Shown: positions 1-8,900 of the stretch, in pieces
Layout: every line of letters starts with the position of its first letter
Position numbering within the stretch: position 1 is the first letter of the stretch
Assembly: GCA_036897625.1 (NCBI GenBank)
Contig: JAYMTA010001194.1
Coordinates: 1-21,270 of the forward strand
DNA: 21,270 nt
Direction: 5' to 3'
Origin: Pelargonium cotyledonis
Taxonomy: Eukaryota > Streptophyta > Magnoliopsida > Geraniales > Geraniaceae
Notes under the pieces: model-generated
Seen by the model: only the letters and a program-made list of their open reading frames with translations
Database searches by the model: none
What the model was told of the DNA's origin: nothing
Program-made: the position numbers and the translations under genes

Positions 1-103
1 ACATAATAAGATTTAAAAATTAAGAGTACATAAAACTAACATATTGAAAACAATAAAGAAAAACAAAACACACTAGTTATGTCACACATAAAAGAAAATA
101 ACT

Positions 104-1131
104 TCAAGCATAAACATTTTCATCAGCATAAGATGTGCCAACATTTCCATCCATTTTTTGAAAGAAGTTTGCAACATCCAAGTGAGTCAAATTCACTTGC
201 TCATTGGGTTGATCATTATCATCTTGGCAAATGAAGTTGACCTCTTTGCTCCTTTTTTTTTCTTTTAAGGAGGCTTGATAAAGATCAACAAAATGTTTGG
301 GTGTGCGACAATTTCGCCCCCAATGCCTTTTGATCATTTCGCATCTGTAACATGGATTTTCAATCCTTTTGGGAACTTCATCATATGAAGTCTTTCCATT
401 TTCATGTGTTACTTTATGAATACGACAATCTCGATGCCAAAAATTATTTCTGCCTCGACCACGGCATCGACCATGATTATTATTATATCCACGCCCACGT
501 CCATGACCACGACCATAATTATTATGTGCTACAACATTAGCTTCAGGTAATGGAGCAGAGTCGGTCGGGCGTAATTCATGATTCATTAACAAAAGCTCAT
601 TATTTTGTTCAGCCACAAGAATAAATGATAATAATTGATTGAATTTATCAAAACATTTCCCTCGATATTGTTGCTGCAAAATTAAATTCGAGGCATAAAA
701 GGTAGAATATTTTTTTTCTAGCATATCCACTTTAGTGACCTTTTCTCCGCAAAGTCTTAACTGTGAAGTAATCAAATGCAATTTAGAATTATATTTGTTA
801 TTGTTGGAAAATTTTGGAGCCTCAAATGCATCCAATCATACTGAGCTGGTAAAATAACAGTCTTTTGATATTCATAACGCTCTTAAAGATTTTTCCTGAA
901 CATGAGAAGATCTTTAACTGTGAGATACTCATTTTTCAACCTCACGTGTAAGTGATGACGTATGAAAATCAAAGATTTTGTTTTATCTTGGGTTGTTGCT
1001 GTATTTTCAACTTTTATGGTATCGCCAAGATTCACATAATTTAAATACATTTCGACATCAATGATCCATGACAGATAATTGCCGCCTGATATGGCGAGGG
1101 CATCAAATTGAAGCAGTGTAATGTTTGACAT
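104..1131 (-). pseudogene. Copia-type gag region (fossil)
   Basis: This stretch matches a retrotransposon capsid/nucleocapsid gene. The N-terminal part resembles the plant copia gag family (ISGGNYLSW and HHLHVRLKNEYLTVKD motifs). The central part has the LRLCGEKVT...DMLEK segment and the QQQYRGK...LLVAEQNNELL segment. The C-terminal part has a glycine-arginine-rich tract and a Cys/His cluster of zinc-knuckle type followed by TPKHFVDLYQASLK. Gag normally forms the particle and binds the element RNA. The region is broken and is best read as a fossil. The His-rich open frame on the opposite strand here is an antisense shadow of the RG-rich tract. Confidence 0.75.
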
Positions 1132-1496
1132 GATAAATAACTAGAAGAAAATAGAAATAACATAAGAATTCGAAATACCTCGAAACAATATATTATTTAT
1201 TTAACAATGTTAGGGAAAATTATTTAGTTGTATATACACAAAAATATAACAACAATTAATTAGTCTCATATAGAATAATTTTGTGCATATAAAGAAATGT
1301 AATTATAAAAACAATTAAAATTGCATTGAAGCGTGAAATAATATAATCGGTAAATAATTACCTAAAACTTGTGAATGTTTAGCTGAATATAAAAAATAAG
1401 ATTCCACTATATAATCTTAGAAGATTATAAACTTCAAGAGAAATTTACAATATACTAAGAGAAGTGTTACACTGATAGAGCTTCAAGCTGATAACG

Positions 1497-1720
1497 TGTT
1501 ATAAAACAGAGCAAAAGAAATGAAACAGAGAGCAGATAATAGAACTGATATTACTATCTGTATTGGCGGTCTACATGCAATGAGAGAAATGACTCTATTT
1601 ATAGAATGAAACTTCGTTAAGTTGTTGCCCAATTCACGGCAACAATTCATCCCACATTTATTGTATGTGGCCCCCACAAATTTCTTACTTCTCAATTAAC
1701 TTGTTGTGGTTGTCTAGACA
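1497..1720 (-). repeat. Candidate 5' LTR of the copia fossil
   Basis: The inner edge is at 1497, where the minus strand reads TTATAACA, a CA-type LTR end. It is followed by a leader beginning CGTTATCAGC, a common arrangement in plant copia elements. The outer edge is placed at 1720, where the minus strand begins TGTCTAGACA, giving about 224 bp; an edge about 11 bp further out is also possible. A TATA box (TATAAATAGAG on the minus strand, about 1594-1604) lies where an LTR promoter would be expected. The partner LTR and the matching target duplication are outside the window, so the boundaries are inferred. Confidence 0.5.
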
Positions 1721-1937
1721 TTTATTGCACAATAATTTTTATATTTATTTCTTTGTAGTTATATTATCTCAAAAGAAAACTCTACTATTTTGTTCCTCAC
1801 ATATCACTACATCCAATATGATTGTTAAATGGTTCAACACCTTCTGAACTTGTTTTCATTTTGGAGTTGACACTTGTTTAGAGTATTTGTTTTTTTTAAA
1901 CCTTGAATGATATTTTTAACAAAATCATCCATGTAAC
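1721..1937. other. AT-rich spacer, no feature seen
   Basis: This stretch lies between the candidate LTR and the candidate hAT terminus. Open frames here are short, and I see no motif, inverted end or repeat. Confidence 0.6.
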
Positions 1938-2510
1938 CAGTGACGAATGCATAGCTTTACATATATGGGTTCATTAATCATTAAACATTTAGAGTTGTTC
2001 ATAAACTGATGTAAAAAGGAAAATCTTAACAACGTAAAAAGAATTAGAAGAAAGTACAATTGATACCTTTCATGTCTTCATGTTCTAGAAGTGTTGCATT
2101 GTCGCCTTATTGTCTATCTCTTTCAATACATCTTTTTCAATAAGTCACCAAACAATCTTTCATCCACTTATCTCTCATCTTATTTCGAATGCGATTCTTC
2201 ATAATTTTCATTCATGAAAAGGCTATTTCCACCGTTGATGTTGCGACTAACAATGTCAAAGCTAATTTCATAAGTGAATACACAAAAGGATATTCAATAT
2301 CTCTTTTTGTGTCAACTAATTTTTTAGCAAGACTACCAATTCTCTTTATATTTGAGAACTCAATACTAGAGCACATATCCAGAATGTAAGTTTCAAGTTG
2401 ATTCTCAAGTACTACCAATTGTGTAGGAGAAAATTCAGTAGGATAGAACTTAGCAAATCGGATCAACGACTCTTTATCAAAAGTAGAAAACGAATCTATA
2501 GGTCAAGGCA
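1938..2510 (-). pseudogene. hAT transposase remnant, C-terminal dimerisation region and 3' end
   Basis: The minus-strand translation shows the conserved C-terminus of a plant hAT transposase: DSFSTFDKESLIRFAKFYP, then QLETYILDM, LAKKLVDTKRDIEYPFVYSL, LTLLVATSTVEIAFS, MKIMKNRIRNKMRDKW and DCLVTY. This is the hATC dimerisation domain. It is degenerate. There is a stop after AFS at about 2212, the MKIMKN block follows after a small disruption, a frame change is needed after DCLVTY, and further stops follow in the IEKDV...MQHF...NMKT tail, which ends near 2065. To the left, 1938 begins CAGTGACG, similar to hAT terminal inverted repeats (CAGTGGCG type), so 1938 is a candidate element end. The rest of the protein is at 5035-5255, separated by a LINE insertion. 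Confidence 0.8.
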
Positions 2511-2518
2511 TGATGCAC
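2511..2518. repeat. Left target-site duplication (TGATGCAC) of the nested LINE
   Basis: TGATGCAC here is repeated exactly at 5035-5042, just beyond the A-rich tail of the LINE-like insert. Keeping one copy restores continuous hAT sequence (VLLCAS followed by CLDL on the minus strand), so the repeat is best explained as a target-site duplication. Confidence 0.8.
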
Positions 2519-2925
2519 GAACAAGATCAATTAAGTGGCGGCGAAAGTGACCACCAACACTAGAAGATCGTGATCATGATTAATGTCGAAAGTATTAAGG
2601 CAATCATGATTTTGGTTTTGCTGTGGGAACTCATGATTTGAAGTAGCAAGAAATACATTGAGTGGCGATTTCATGCTTCATTGAGGCCAGTTTCTCTCAC
2701 TTTCCTGCTACCATTTCTATTGATTACTTAATGTCCTTAACTCAAATCTCTAAAGGGTACACAAGATTTATCAAAGATTAGAGGTCGTGACCCCCAAAAG
2801 CAATCTTCAACCCAAAAAAAAAAAAAATCAATGGTGGCCTAACCCTAACATAGATCGACGCAACCCTCACCCTTAGTGACGTAACTCTGATCAACTGGCG
2901 CCCACCTCCTACTCTACTCTCTATG

Positions 2926-4545
2926 TGGGAAACCTTTCAGACTTCATGATTGTACGTTGGCTTCAGATTATTTTTTAGTGCCAAGTAAAGGTCCTCGAAT
3001 GTTTCATTATGAGATCTCTGATTGCTAGTGATAGGAAGTTCGGGTTTGTCGATATGGAGATTGCTTAGAGGTGCATAGGGTGATTTGTATTCTTAGCGGT
3101 GTCTTATTATCTAGTTTTCGGTTGCATGTCACTTGGGCAAAGCGTCATTTGTCTCAGACTTCGCCACCGCCGCCTAAACCAATGTTGGTCTCTTGTTCAC
3201 CAATGCAGTGTAATCGAACTGCGTAGCATCATAGTACTCAACCATCAAGAGAGGTGGAATGGTCAAAGGCCTCTAATTGCAAGTCTCGACCATTTGAATT
3301 TGGCAATGCAAAACTACCAAGGGTTGGCAATTTCTTTTCGTTGAGATCAGAAACAAATCGTGATGTTTATCTGCCTACTGCTTCTCATTGAGCTTATTGA
3401 CTTGGGGTTGAATCTTTGTTGCTTTCGGAAAGGTTACAATGGAGCATCTTAACTATTTTCAAGGAGAACGTCTCATGAAGTTACATTCACAGTAGCTTTG
3501 CATTAAAGAGATTTACCAACATTGCCATCCATTTCCTGACAAGCAGGGTATTTGTCCTCTCATTTTCAGATGAGGAATCATTTCAAGATATGGAACACTC
3601 TAGGTGGTCATGACTCTCACAGTGATTCATCTCTTTTCATGATTGGACCTCATACAAGAGTAGGGGTGGTCGTTTTTCCTGGGTCTCAATATGTGGTCGT
3701 TTTTCTTGGGTCTCAATATGTGGTCGTTTTTCTTGGGTCTCAATATGTGGCCTTCCTATTCATGCTTGATATGAAAACTCTTTCATCAGTATACTAAAAC
3801 CCTTTGGTGACATTATTTCCATTCATCCAAGTTTCTCTTTCGGCACCCATTTCGATTAAGCACAATTCTATTGCATTCGGATTCTTTGTCCTGCATTATT
3901 GGGGAACTCTTGTTGAAGGTGGGCTATTCTTTCTTTTCAAATACGGTAAAGGATTGTGGTACTGCTGATTTGTCAGGGTTTCCTACTCCCAAACCCGATC
4001 CTGTTAGTCACGCTCCCTCTTATCAGCCTTCTAATAGATCATTGGGATTTGACCAACCTTTCCACCATTTCCTCTTGTAATGTTTGACATGTATCAAAAC
4101 ATAATGCCGATGATCTTGGGTCTCTTCTTGCAGATAGCTTGAGCCCTATTAGAGAAAACCATATTGCAGCTCCTTCTGCCACTATATCAAACATCTTTTT
4201 TTCAGCTCTTGCAATTTTAGATGGTAACAGTGAAGTCACTGTTTTGGAATTGCCTATCTTGTATAGCATCCCCATGCATGTGAATGTTTTACGTCTACAC
4301 TCAATCTCTACCAAGCTTATAAAATCGAGACGCACTCTCTACCAACCAGCTTCGCGTAATGTTCACGTACGCACACTTCGTCTTCGCGTTAAGCACACGT
4401 AAACGTCTCGTCTTGGGACTTATGTGAGGATCTTGGTATGAGAGCTCAAGGATCTGATTTGGAGGTCATTGAGAGGCTTCGCGAGATCGAAGCTGGATCT
4501 CCTCACAATTTACTTCTTCAGCTGCGCCACGATACCGACATATGT
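2926..4545 (+). pseudogene. Decayed LINE ORF1 with RNA recognition motif
   Basis: The RNP2-like motif LYVGNL (2929-2946) and the RNP1-like motif RKFGFVDM (3033-3056) are about 35 codons apart, followed by LHVTWAKRHL (about 3122-3151). This order and spacing fit a 75-residue RRM, which in LINE ORF1 proteins binds the element RNA. The two RNP motifs are in different frames, so at least one frameshift lies between them, and stops occur within the domain. Downstream, fragments such as SFISILKPFGDIISIHPS resemble the conserved ORF1 segment after the RNA-binding module. A last open piece begins with ATG at 4438 (MRAQGSDLEVIERLREIEAG) and runs without a stop into the ORF2 start. The short open frames here are pieces of this ORF, not separate genes. 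Confidence 0.65.
3666..3746 (+). repeat. 27-bp tandem repeat, three copies
   Basis: Three head-to-tail copies of a 27-bp unit (3666-3692, 3693-3719, 3720-3746) begin GTGGTCGTTTTTC and end GGGTCTCAATAT. A fourth partial copy starts at 3747. Copies two and three are identical and copy one differs by one base. Each unit is nine codons, giving VVVFLGSQY repeats in one frame, although the parent ORF is decayed. The near identity inside much older sequence suggests a recent local expansion. Confidence 0.95.
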
Positions 4546-4547
4546 TT

Positions 4548-4650
4548 TATTGTTTGGAATATTCGAGGTTTTCAGGCGCTTTAGACGACACATCGTCTCC
4601 AGTCTCTTTTTTGTTCTCTTCTTCCTAATGTTGTTGTTTTTTTCTTCTAA
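4548..4650 (+). pseudogene. Start of LINE ORF2 (endonuclease N-terminus), truncated
   Basis: The translation IVWNIRGFQAL, then a stop, then THRLQSLFCSLLPNVVVF matches the first strand and helix of the APE-type endonuclease that opens plant LINE ORF2 (consensus WNxRGxG...R...L......PDIV). The catalytic ETK segment that should follow is absent. The sequence changes to T-rich untranslated-like DNA instead. This is the only ORF2 remnant in the element. Confidence 0.6.
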
Positions 4651-5034
4651 AAAACAAGGATCGGTTGTTTACCAATTTTTTATTGTCACAGTTTTTGATA
4701 TTCTCACGTCAAAAATTCACATAGTATGATCTCACCTCGTCTTCAAGCATTTTACATCGGGTTCTTATTTTTTCATCCTACCCGGTTTTAACATATACTT
4801 ACATTCATTCGTGTCTCTCGAGGAGTTTTTAAGATCATTGTCCTATTGGTTTGAGAGTTGACTATACATTTTGGTCAGTTGGAGTAGAAGAGATTTTCTT
4901 AAGTTTTAAAGGTTCAATTTTCATCATCTTTTTAGTTTGGATCTCATTGTATCTCATTCCCTTCCCTTGGGGAGTTTTGTACTTTATTTGCCTTCTCGGG
5001 TTTTTAATAAAGGTATTATTTGCTGATAAAAAAT

Positions 5035-5042
5035 TGATGCAC
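5035..5042. repeat. Right target-site duplication (TGATGCAC) of the nested LINE
   Basis: This is an exact copy of 2511-2518. It directly follows the A-rich LINE 3' end (GATAAAAAAT). Confidence 0.8.
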
Positions 5043-5255
5043 AAAGAAGTACCTCATTACATCTTTCGCTAAATCGATTGTTGAGCTTTTGAATTTGGAT
5101 ATATGTCGTAGTAAAAAGTAATACAATACGATAATGATGTGAATTTGTCTTATTCTTTTTTCTGCATTTCGTCATGACCTTCTTCTAGCAATGTAAGTAC
5201 CATCCATATATGAAATGTCAACATTAAATCTAGTATAAAAATGACGAAATTTCTA
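5035..5255 (-). pseudogene. hAT transposase remnant, part just N-terminal to the dimerisation domain
   Basis: The minus strand encodes VDISYMDGTYIARRRS, a stop, RNAEKRIR, then (frame-shifted) HHYRIVLLF, YIQIQKLNNRFSE, and NEVLLCAS. This matches the plant hAT segment with consensus PNMDDxYxxRGRSRRxxxxxTNLHHYRVELFYxxIDMQLQELNNRFxExxxELLLCxAxLxP. The segment that should follow, xxDSFSxFDKxxLxxLAxFYP, is found at 2460-2510 on the other side of the LINE. Sequence further right (above about 5255) no longer resembles hAT, so the N-terminal half of the transposase is lost. There is at least one stop and one frameshift here. Confidence 0.75.
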
Positions 5256-5988
5256 TTAGCAAATTTTCCCAACAAGCACACTATCCTATCCGTGTGCGCG
5301 CGAGCCTCAACAATCTCAGACTCCTCGATCTTGCACAAGCCACAAACCCTAACATCTTGTATTTGCGCATGTGTCCCACGATTTTGCTAACCTGGCCCAT
5401 GCTCTTCCCGCATCCTCAAACACGCGCGTGTGCACGCATAAAAACATGTCGACCCCAAAACAAAATAAATTGTGTCCATTTGGTCATCTAATATTTATGT
5501 GAAGTTATTATGTTTAGGAGAGAATTTCAAAATCTGACTACCATTGAATCTTAACAATACGAGGTTGACTACAGGACACAACTCTTGACCTTTTGCTGCT
5601 ACTTTGAATTTCAAATCGAAACATAACCGTAACCAATATGAAGAGAACTGATCTCCTGTTTCATCCTCCCGCCGTAGACCCGCAATCATCACCGTTAATT
5701 GTCCGCCGCGTGTGGGCCTCCAAGCAGTCCACGTAGGATAGGTGTGGGCCCAAATTCATGGCGCGTGCCTCTAGCGAAAACGAAAAACCGCTCTGGAGTG
5801 TCACATTTGACGTGGGAGTCCCCGTAAATACGATAGGTTAGGAAGGGCATAGTGGGAAGGAGAACTGGAATTTCAGTTCATAACAGACAGCTGCTGCAAA
5901 GGGAAGGGAAAAACAGAACAAACCTCCTTTTGTTCTCGCGGTCTGAAACCGAAACCAACCCAACTGGTCATACGCATTTGGTGACCAA
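5256..5988 (+). promoter_or_regulatory. Upstream and 5' UTR region of the host gene
   Basis: The 730 bp upstream of the host start codon become GC-richer towards the gene. Two TGGGCC motifs (5713-5718 and 5745-5750) match plant site II elements, which bind TCP factors and occur in promoters of genes active in dividing cells. A telo-box-like AAACCCTAA is at 5344-5352. The two motif types often occur together, but this telo-box is about 640 bp from the ATG, so its relevance is uncertain. I see no convincing TATA box, so the transcription start is not placed. The 12-base palindrome ACACGCGCGTGT is at 5420-5431. Short open frames here have no recognisable product. Confidence 0.45.
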
Positions 5989-8900
5989 ATGGCCGATTCC
6001 GAGGTAACGATCTTCTCTCCGGCAGCTCCTCCTCCGCCGCCGCCAGCTGCCTCCATCTCTGTGAATTATTATTTATTTATTTATTTGTTTGTTTGTTTGA
6101 GTGAGGTGTTAACGGTTTCATTTTTTGGAATGAGGGGTTAATTTTTGTTTTTGATCTTGATGGGTTTTGCTCGAAGGGCTGATTTGGATGTTGGGTTTTG
6201 GTCTTTGCTTGATTTGTTGGGTGGGTTTTGGTGTTCTTGCAGAAATTGATGGCTTTGAAGAAAGCTTATGCGGAGATTATACTTAATACGGCCAAAGAGG
6301 CGGCGGCGCGGATTATGGTGTCGGAGAGGAAGGCTCTCCGGTACCAGCAGGAGATGCTTAATGCTAAAGATGAGGCGCTTCGTATGCTGCTTGGGCTCAA
6401 GCAGATGTTGGATTCTAAGGTACACACACTGCTCCTTCTTCTTTTTTCCTCGAATGGGGTTTTTCGTGATTTTGTTTTGGCTTTGATGATGCCGTTGAGG
6501 TTTTCTCCTGTTGTGATTTGTGATGTGGGTTTGATGGTGGAGATTGGAAATTCTGATCTTGTGGTTGATTTCACTGAGAACCATTTTTGACATCGTTTGT
6601 GTGGATGGATAGTTTGAAGCTACTTTTTGACTGATCATCAATTGCTATGTGATTATTTTTGTCAGTGTCATGGTTGTGCTACTCTAAAAGAGATCTTGCT
6701 GGAATGAGGTTGACTTATTTGATTTGATTTTCAAGTAATGGCTTATCCATTTATGGGTGACTGCTTCAGGAGAAGTGTGTGCACTATAATGCTAGTGCAA
6801 GTGCATATACTTAATTTGCCTCTTTTTTTTTTCAAGTTTCATCTGCCATTCTGAATTTGGGTTTCAAAAGTGGATGTTGACGTATGTATCATATTATGAA
6901 GGTTTCATATTGCTTAAAAAAGACTTAAAAGAACTGTTACATTAGATTTGGGTTTAAAGTTATGTTATTTCTTGGTTCTATATGATATCTAGGATGTCAA
7001 ATCATTCATAAAATTATTATGGCTGCTATAGCATTTGCTACCATTTCCATTGTTTGGGTTATTGCAAGGATGCTATATGATCTTTCAATGAATCCTTATG
7101 CATTAAAATAAAATAAAAAAGCTTTTCATTGAGCCTGAGTAATAATTATTAGTTATTACGTTCAGGTTCATCCAACAAGTTTCTCTATTGTATCGAATAT
7201 GCGATTGGGAGTGTGAGTCATGTGCCGTCTCATGCACATCAATTGTGTGAATCATATAGATGTTGGTATGTTGCTAACTCCGATTGTCTTTATTGCAACT
7301 CTCTAGAACTTCCCTACCTTCTGCAGAAGATGACTGTCTTAGTCTTGTCAAAATGAACCTCACTCAATATTAAAGTATAGGATATATAAATGCTAGATTT
7401 TATGTGTTTTTTTACTCATACATTTTAGATGATTCAGCTAACTCTGCTAGTCGTTATTGCAACTCTCCAGTATTTGTAGAAGATGACTGCATTCATATTG
7501 TCAGAGTTTGATTCAATTCTGAAGTGATCCACTTCAATGTAGTATTTATGCTACTACAATGTTTATTTTTTTATTTTATATTATCATACATGTTAGGTCA
7601 TATGAAATCAAAATAGTAGCAGAACAAATATGATACTTGCTTAGTTAGCTAACCAAGCTTCTCTTGGTTTGAAGATAGCATTTTGCTTTGGTTCTCTTAA
7701 TTTTTTGTACTGCACACAGACATGACACTTACTTTTTCTACTGACATTTATTTATAAGGCACTTGAAGTGGTCATCAATGAATATAGTCACTGCTAATTC
7801 ATCTTCATATGTTTAGACTGAATGGTGTATGAAAAGGAAATTATTAGACTCTTGGACCTTACTCATTAGTTGTAAGATCTTCACTGAAGCGTGCAACGTG
7901 CTATGCATGTCCTATGAAAATAGAAGTGATTATCATACTAATTCATTGCATTTTAAATCTGCAATTTTTGTTGTTTCATTGTCAAATAAACATTTCTTAA
8001 TGGTTAAGCCCTTTTTGTTCTTCTAGTTATTTTCTTATCAGCTATCGCCCCTTTTCCACAGGGAGTGGGTATCAAAAGGAGTCAGTACAGATGTTTCTGA
8101 TCTGTGAAATGAAGGAAGCTTCATTCATATCATAACATTTTCTTCAGGCTTCTCTTTTTGCTATTTTTTTACTAGCTTTATTATTGTATAATATAAACAG
8201 TGAAGATTACTTCCATTCAAAAAAAAAAAAAAAAAAAAAAAACAGTGAAGATTACATGTTGATTGTTTTTCCCCTTTGCCCAAGGTTTCATGTTGAAAAC
8301 TAGGTCCAGCAAGGTGTAAATAGAAATAATAATATACTTAACTGGATAGGGTCTATGGGTGATCAAGAAGACCCGTGGCCTAGACCCACAATCTCCATTG
8401 CACTTTAGAGACATGTTGGCTTAAGATCTGCCCAAGTGGTAGTCTATGTTTTAATTTGTGGCAGTGGGGCCTGCGTTCGTTTTTTATAGGCAATAGCAGC
8501 ACCATGATGAGTGACTCAAACCTGAGACCTCTGAAGGTATTAAACCACCTTAAACCACTGACCCAATGGGTGTTGGTTGGGGCCTAAGTTCATATGGCCC
8601 CTAAAAACACAATAATCCTAACTAAGGTTACCATTCTGTCTACGAAGGCTAAGCTATTTAGATCTTATGAAGAAATGCTTTTGTCTGGGTTATCTTCACT
8701 TCTGGTTAGTCTCGTTCACTTCATGAGTTGAATTTTAAGAATTTGCTTTCGGTTTAAGGAATTTTTAGAGTTTGATTTGACCACAAATATTTAACTTCTT
8801 CTACACCAATGACACATGGAAACCACTGGTGATAAAAGTTCTGTGTATAAATTTTGATCGTGTTGTAATTGGTAATTATTTTTCGATGTTTGTAAGATTC

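Larger units (their letters stand above)
1..1720 (-). mobile_element. Copia-type LTR retrotransposon fossil, 5' part
   Basis: This is the 5' portion of an LTR retrotransposon lying on the minus strand. Reading leftward it has a candidate 5' LTR (about 1497-1720), a leader of about 365 bp and a gag region (104-1131). The gag translation has the plant copia-type N-terminus (LDALAISGGNYLSW-like), an RG-rich stretch and a zinc-knuckle-like Cys/His cluster. The sequence just inside the LTR contains TTATCAGC, which resembles the TATCAG core of the usual initiator-Met primer site. No pol domain is visible in the 103 bases left of gag, and the other end lies outside the window, so a gag-only non-autonomous form cannot be told from a full element. 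It is a broken fossil, with perhaps one or two breaks in the gag region. The family call is from motif recognition. Confidence 0.75.
2519..5034 (+). mobile_element. LINE derivative with RRM-type ORF1 and internal deletion, nested in the hAT
   Basis: The 2516-bp insert lies between 8-bp direct repeats and ends in a plant LINE-like 3' tail: AATAAAGG followed shortly by GATAAAAAA. It contains a decayed ORF1 with an RNA recognition motif (about 2926-3151), further ORF1-like sequence to about 4540, and the opening of ORF2 (IVWNIRGF, about 4548). After roughly 100 bp of ORF2 it passes directly into T-rich 3' untranslated sequence. A full plant LINE is about 5-7 kb, so nearly all of the endonuclease and the whole reverse transcriptase are missing. 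RRM-bearing ORF1 is known from the BNR group of plant LINEs. It is not functional by itself. Whether the deletion came before or after insertion cannot be seen. Confidence 0.75.

Noticed and set aside
352-540. His/Asp-rich plus-strand open frame (HAHVHDHDHNYY)
   Set aside because: It is the antisense of the RG-rich gag tract; the composition follows from the complementary strand.
2189-2389. Plus-strand open frame over the hAT remnant
   Set aside because: The minus strand carries the conserved hAT motifs; this frame is a shadow.
4039-4402. Overlapping open frames on both strands (87 and 98 codons)
   Set aside because: They lie in decayed LINE ORF1 sequence, have no domain and no family resemblance.
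5420-5431. Palindrome ACACGCGCGTGT as an operator-like site
   Set aside because: It is an isolated alternating purine-pyrimidine stretch without a second copy or a known matching factor.
5838-6641. Minus-strand open frames at the start of the host gene, one of 167 codons
   Set aside because: They are low-complexity shadows of GC-rich exon 1-2 and the flanking T-rich intron; the plus strand has conserved exons and splice sites.
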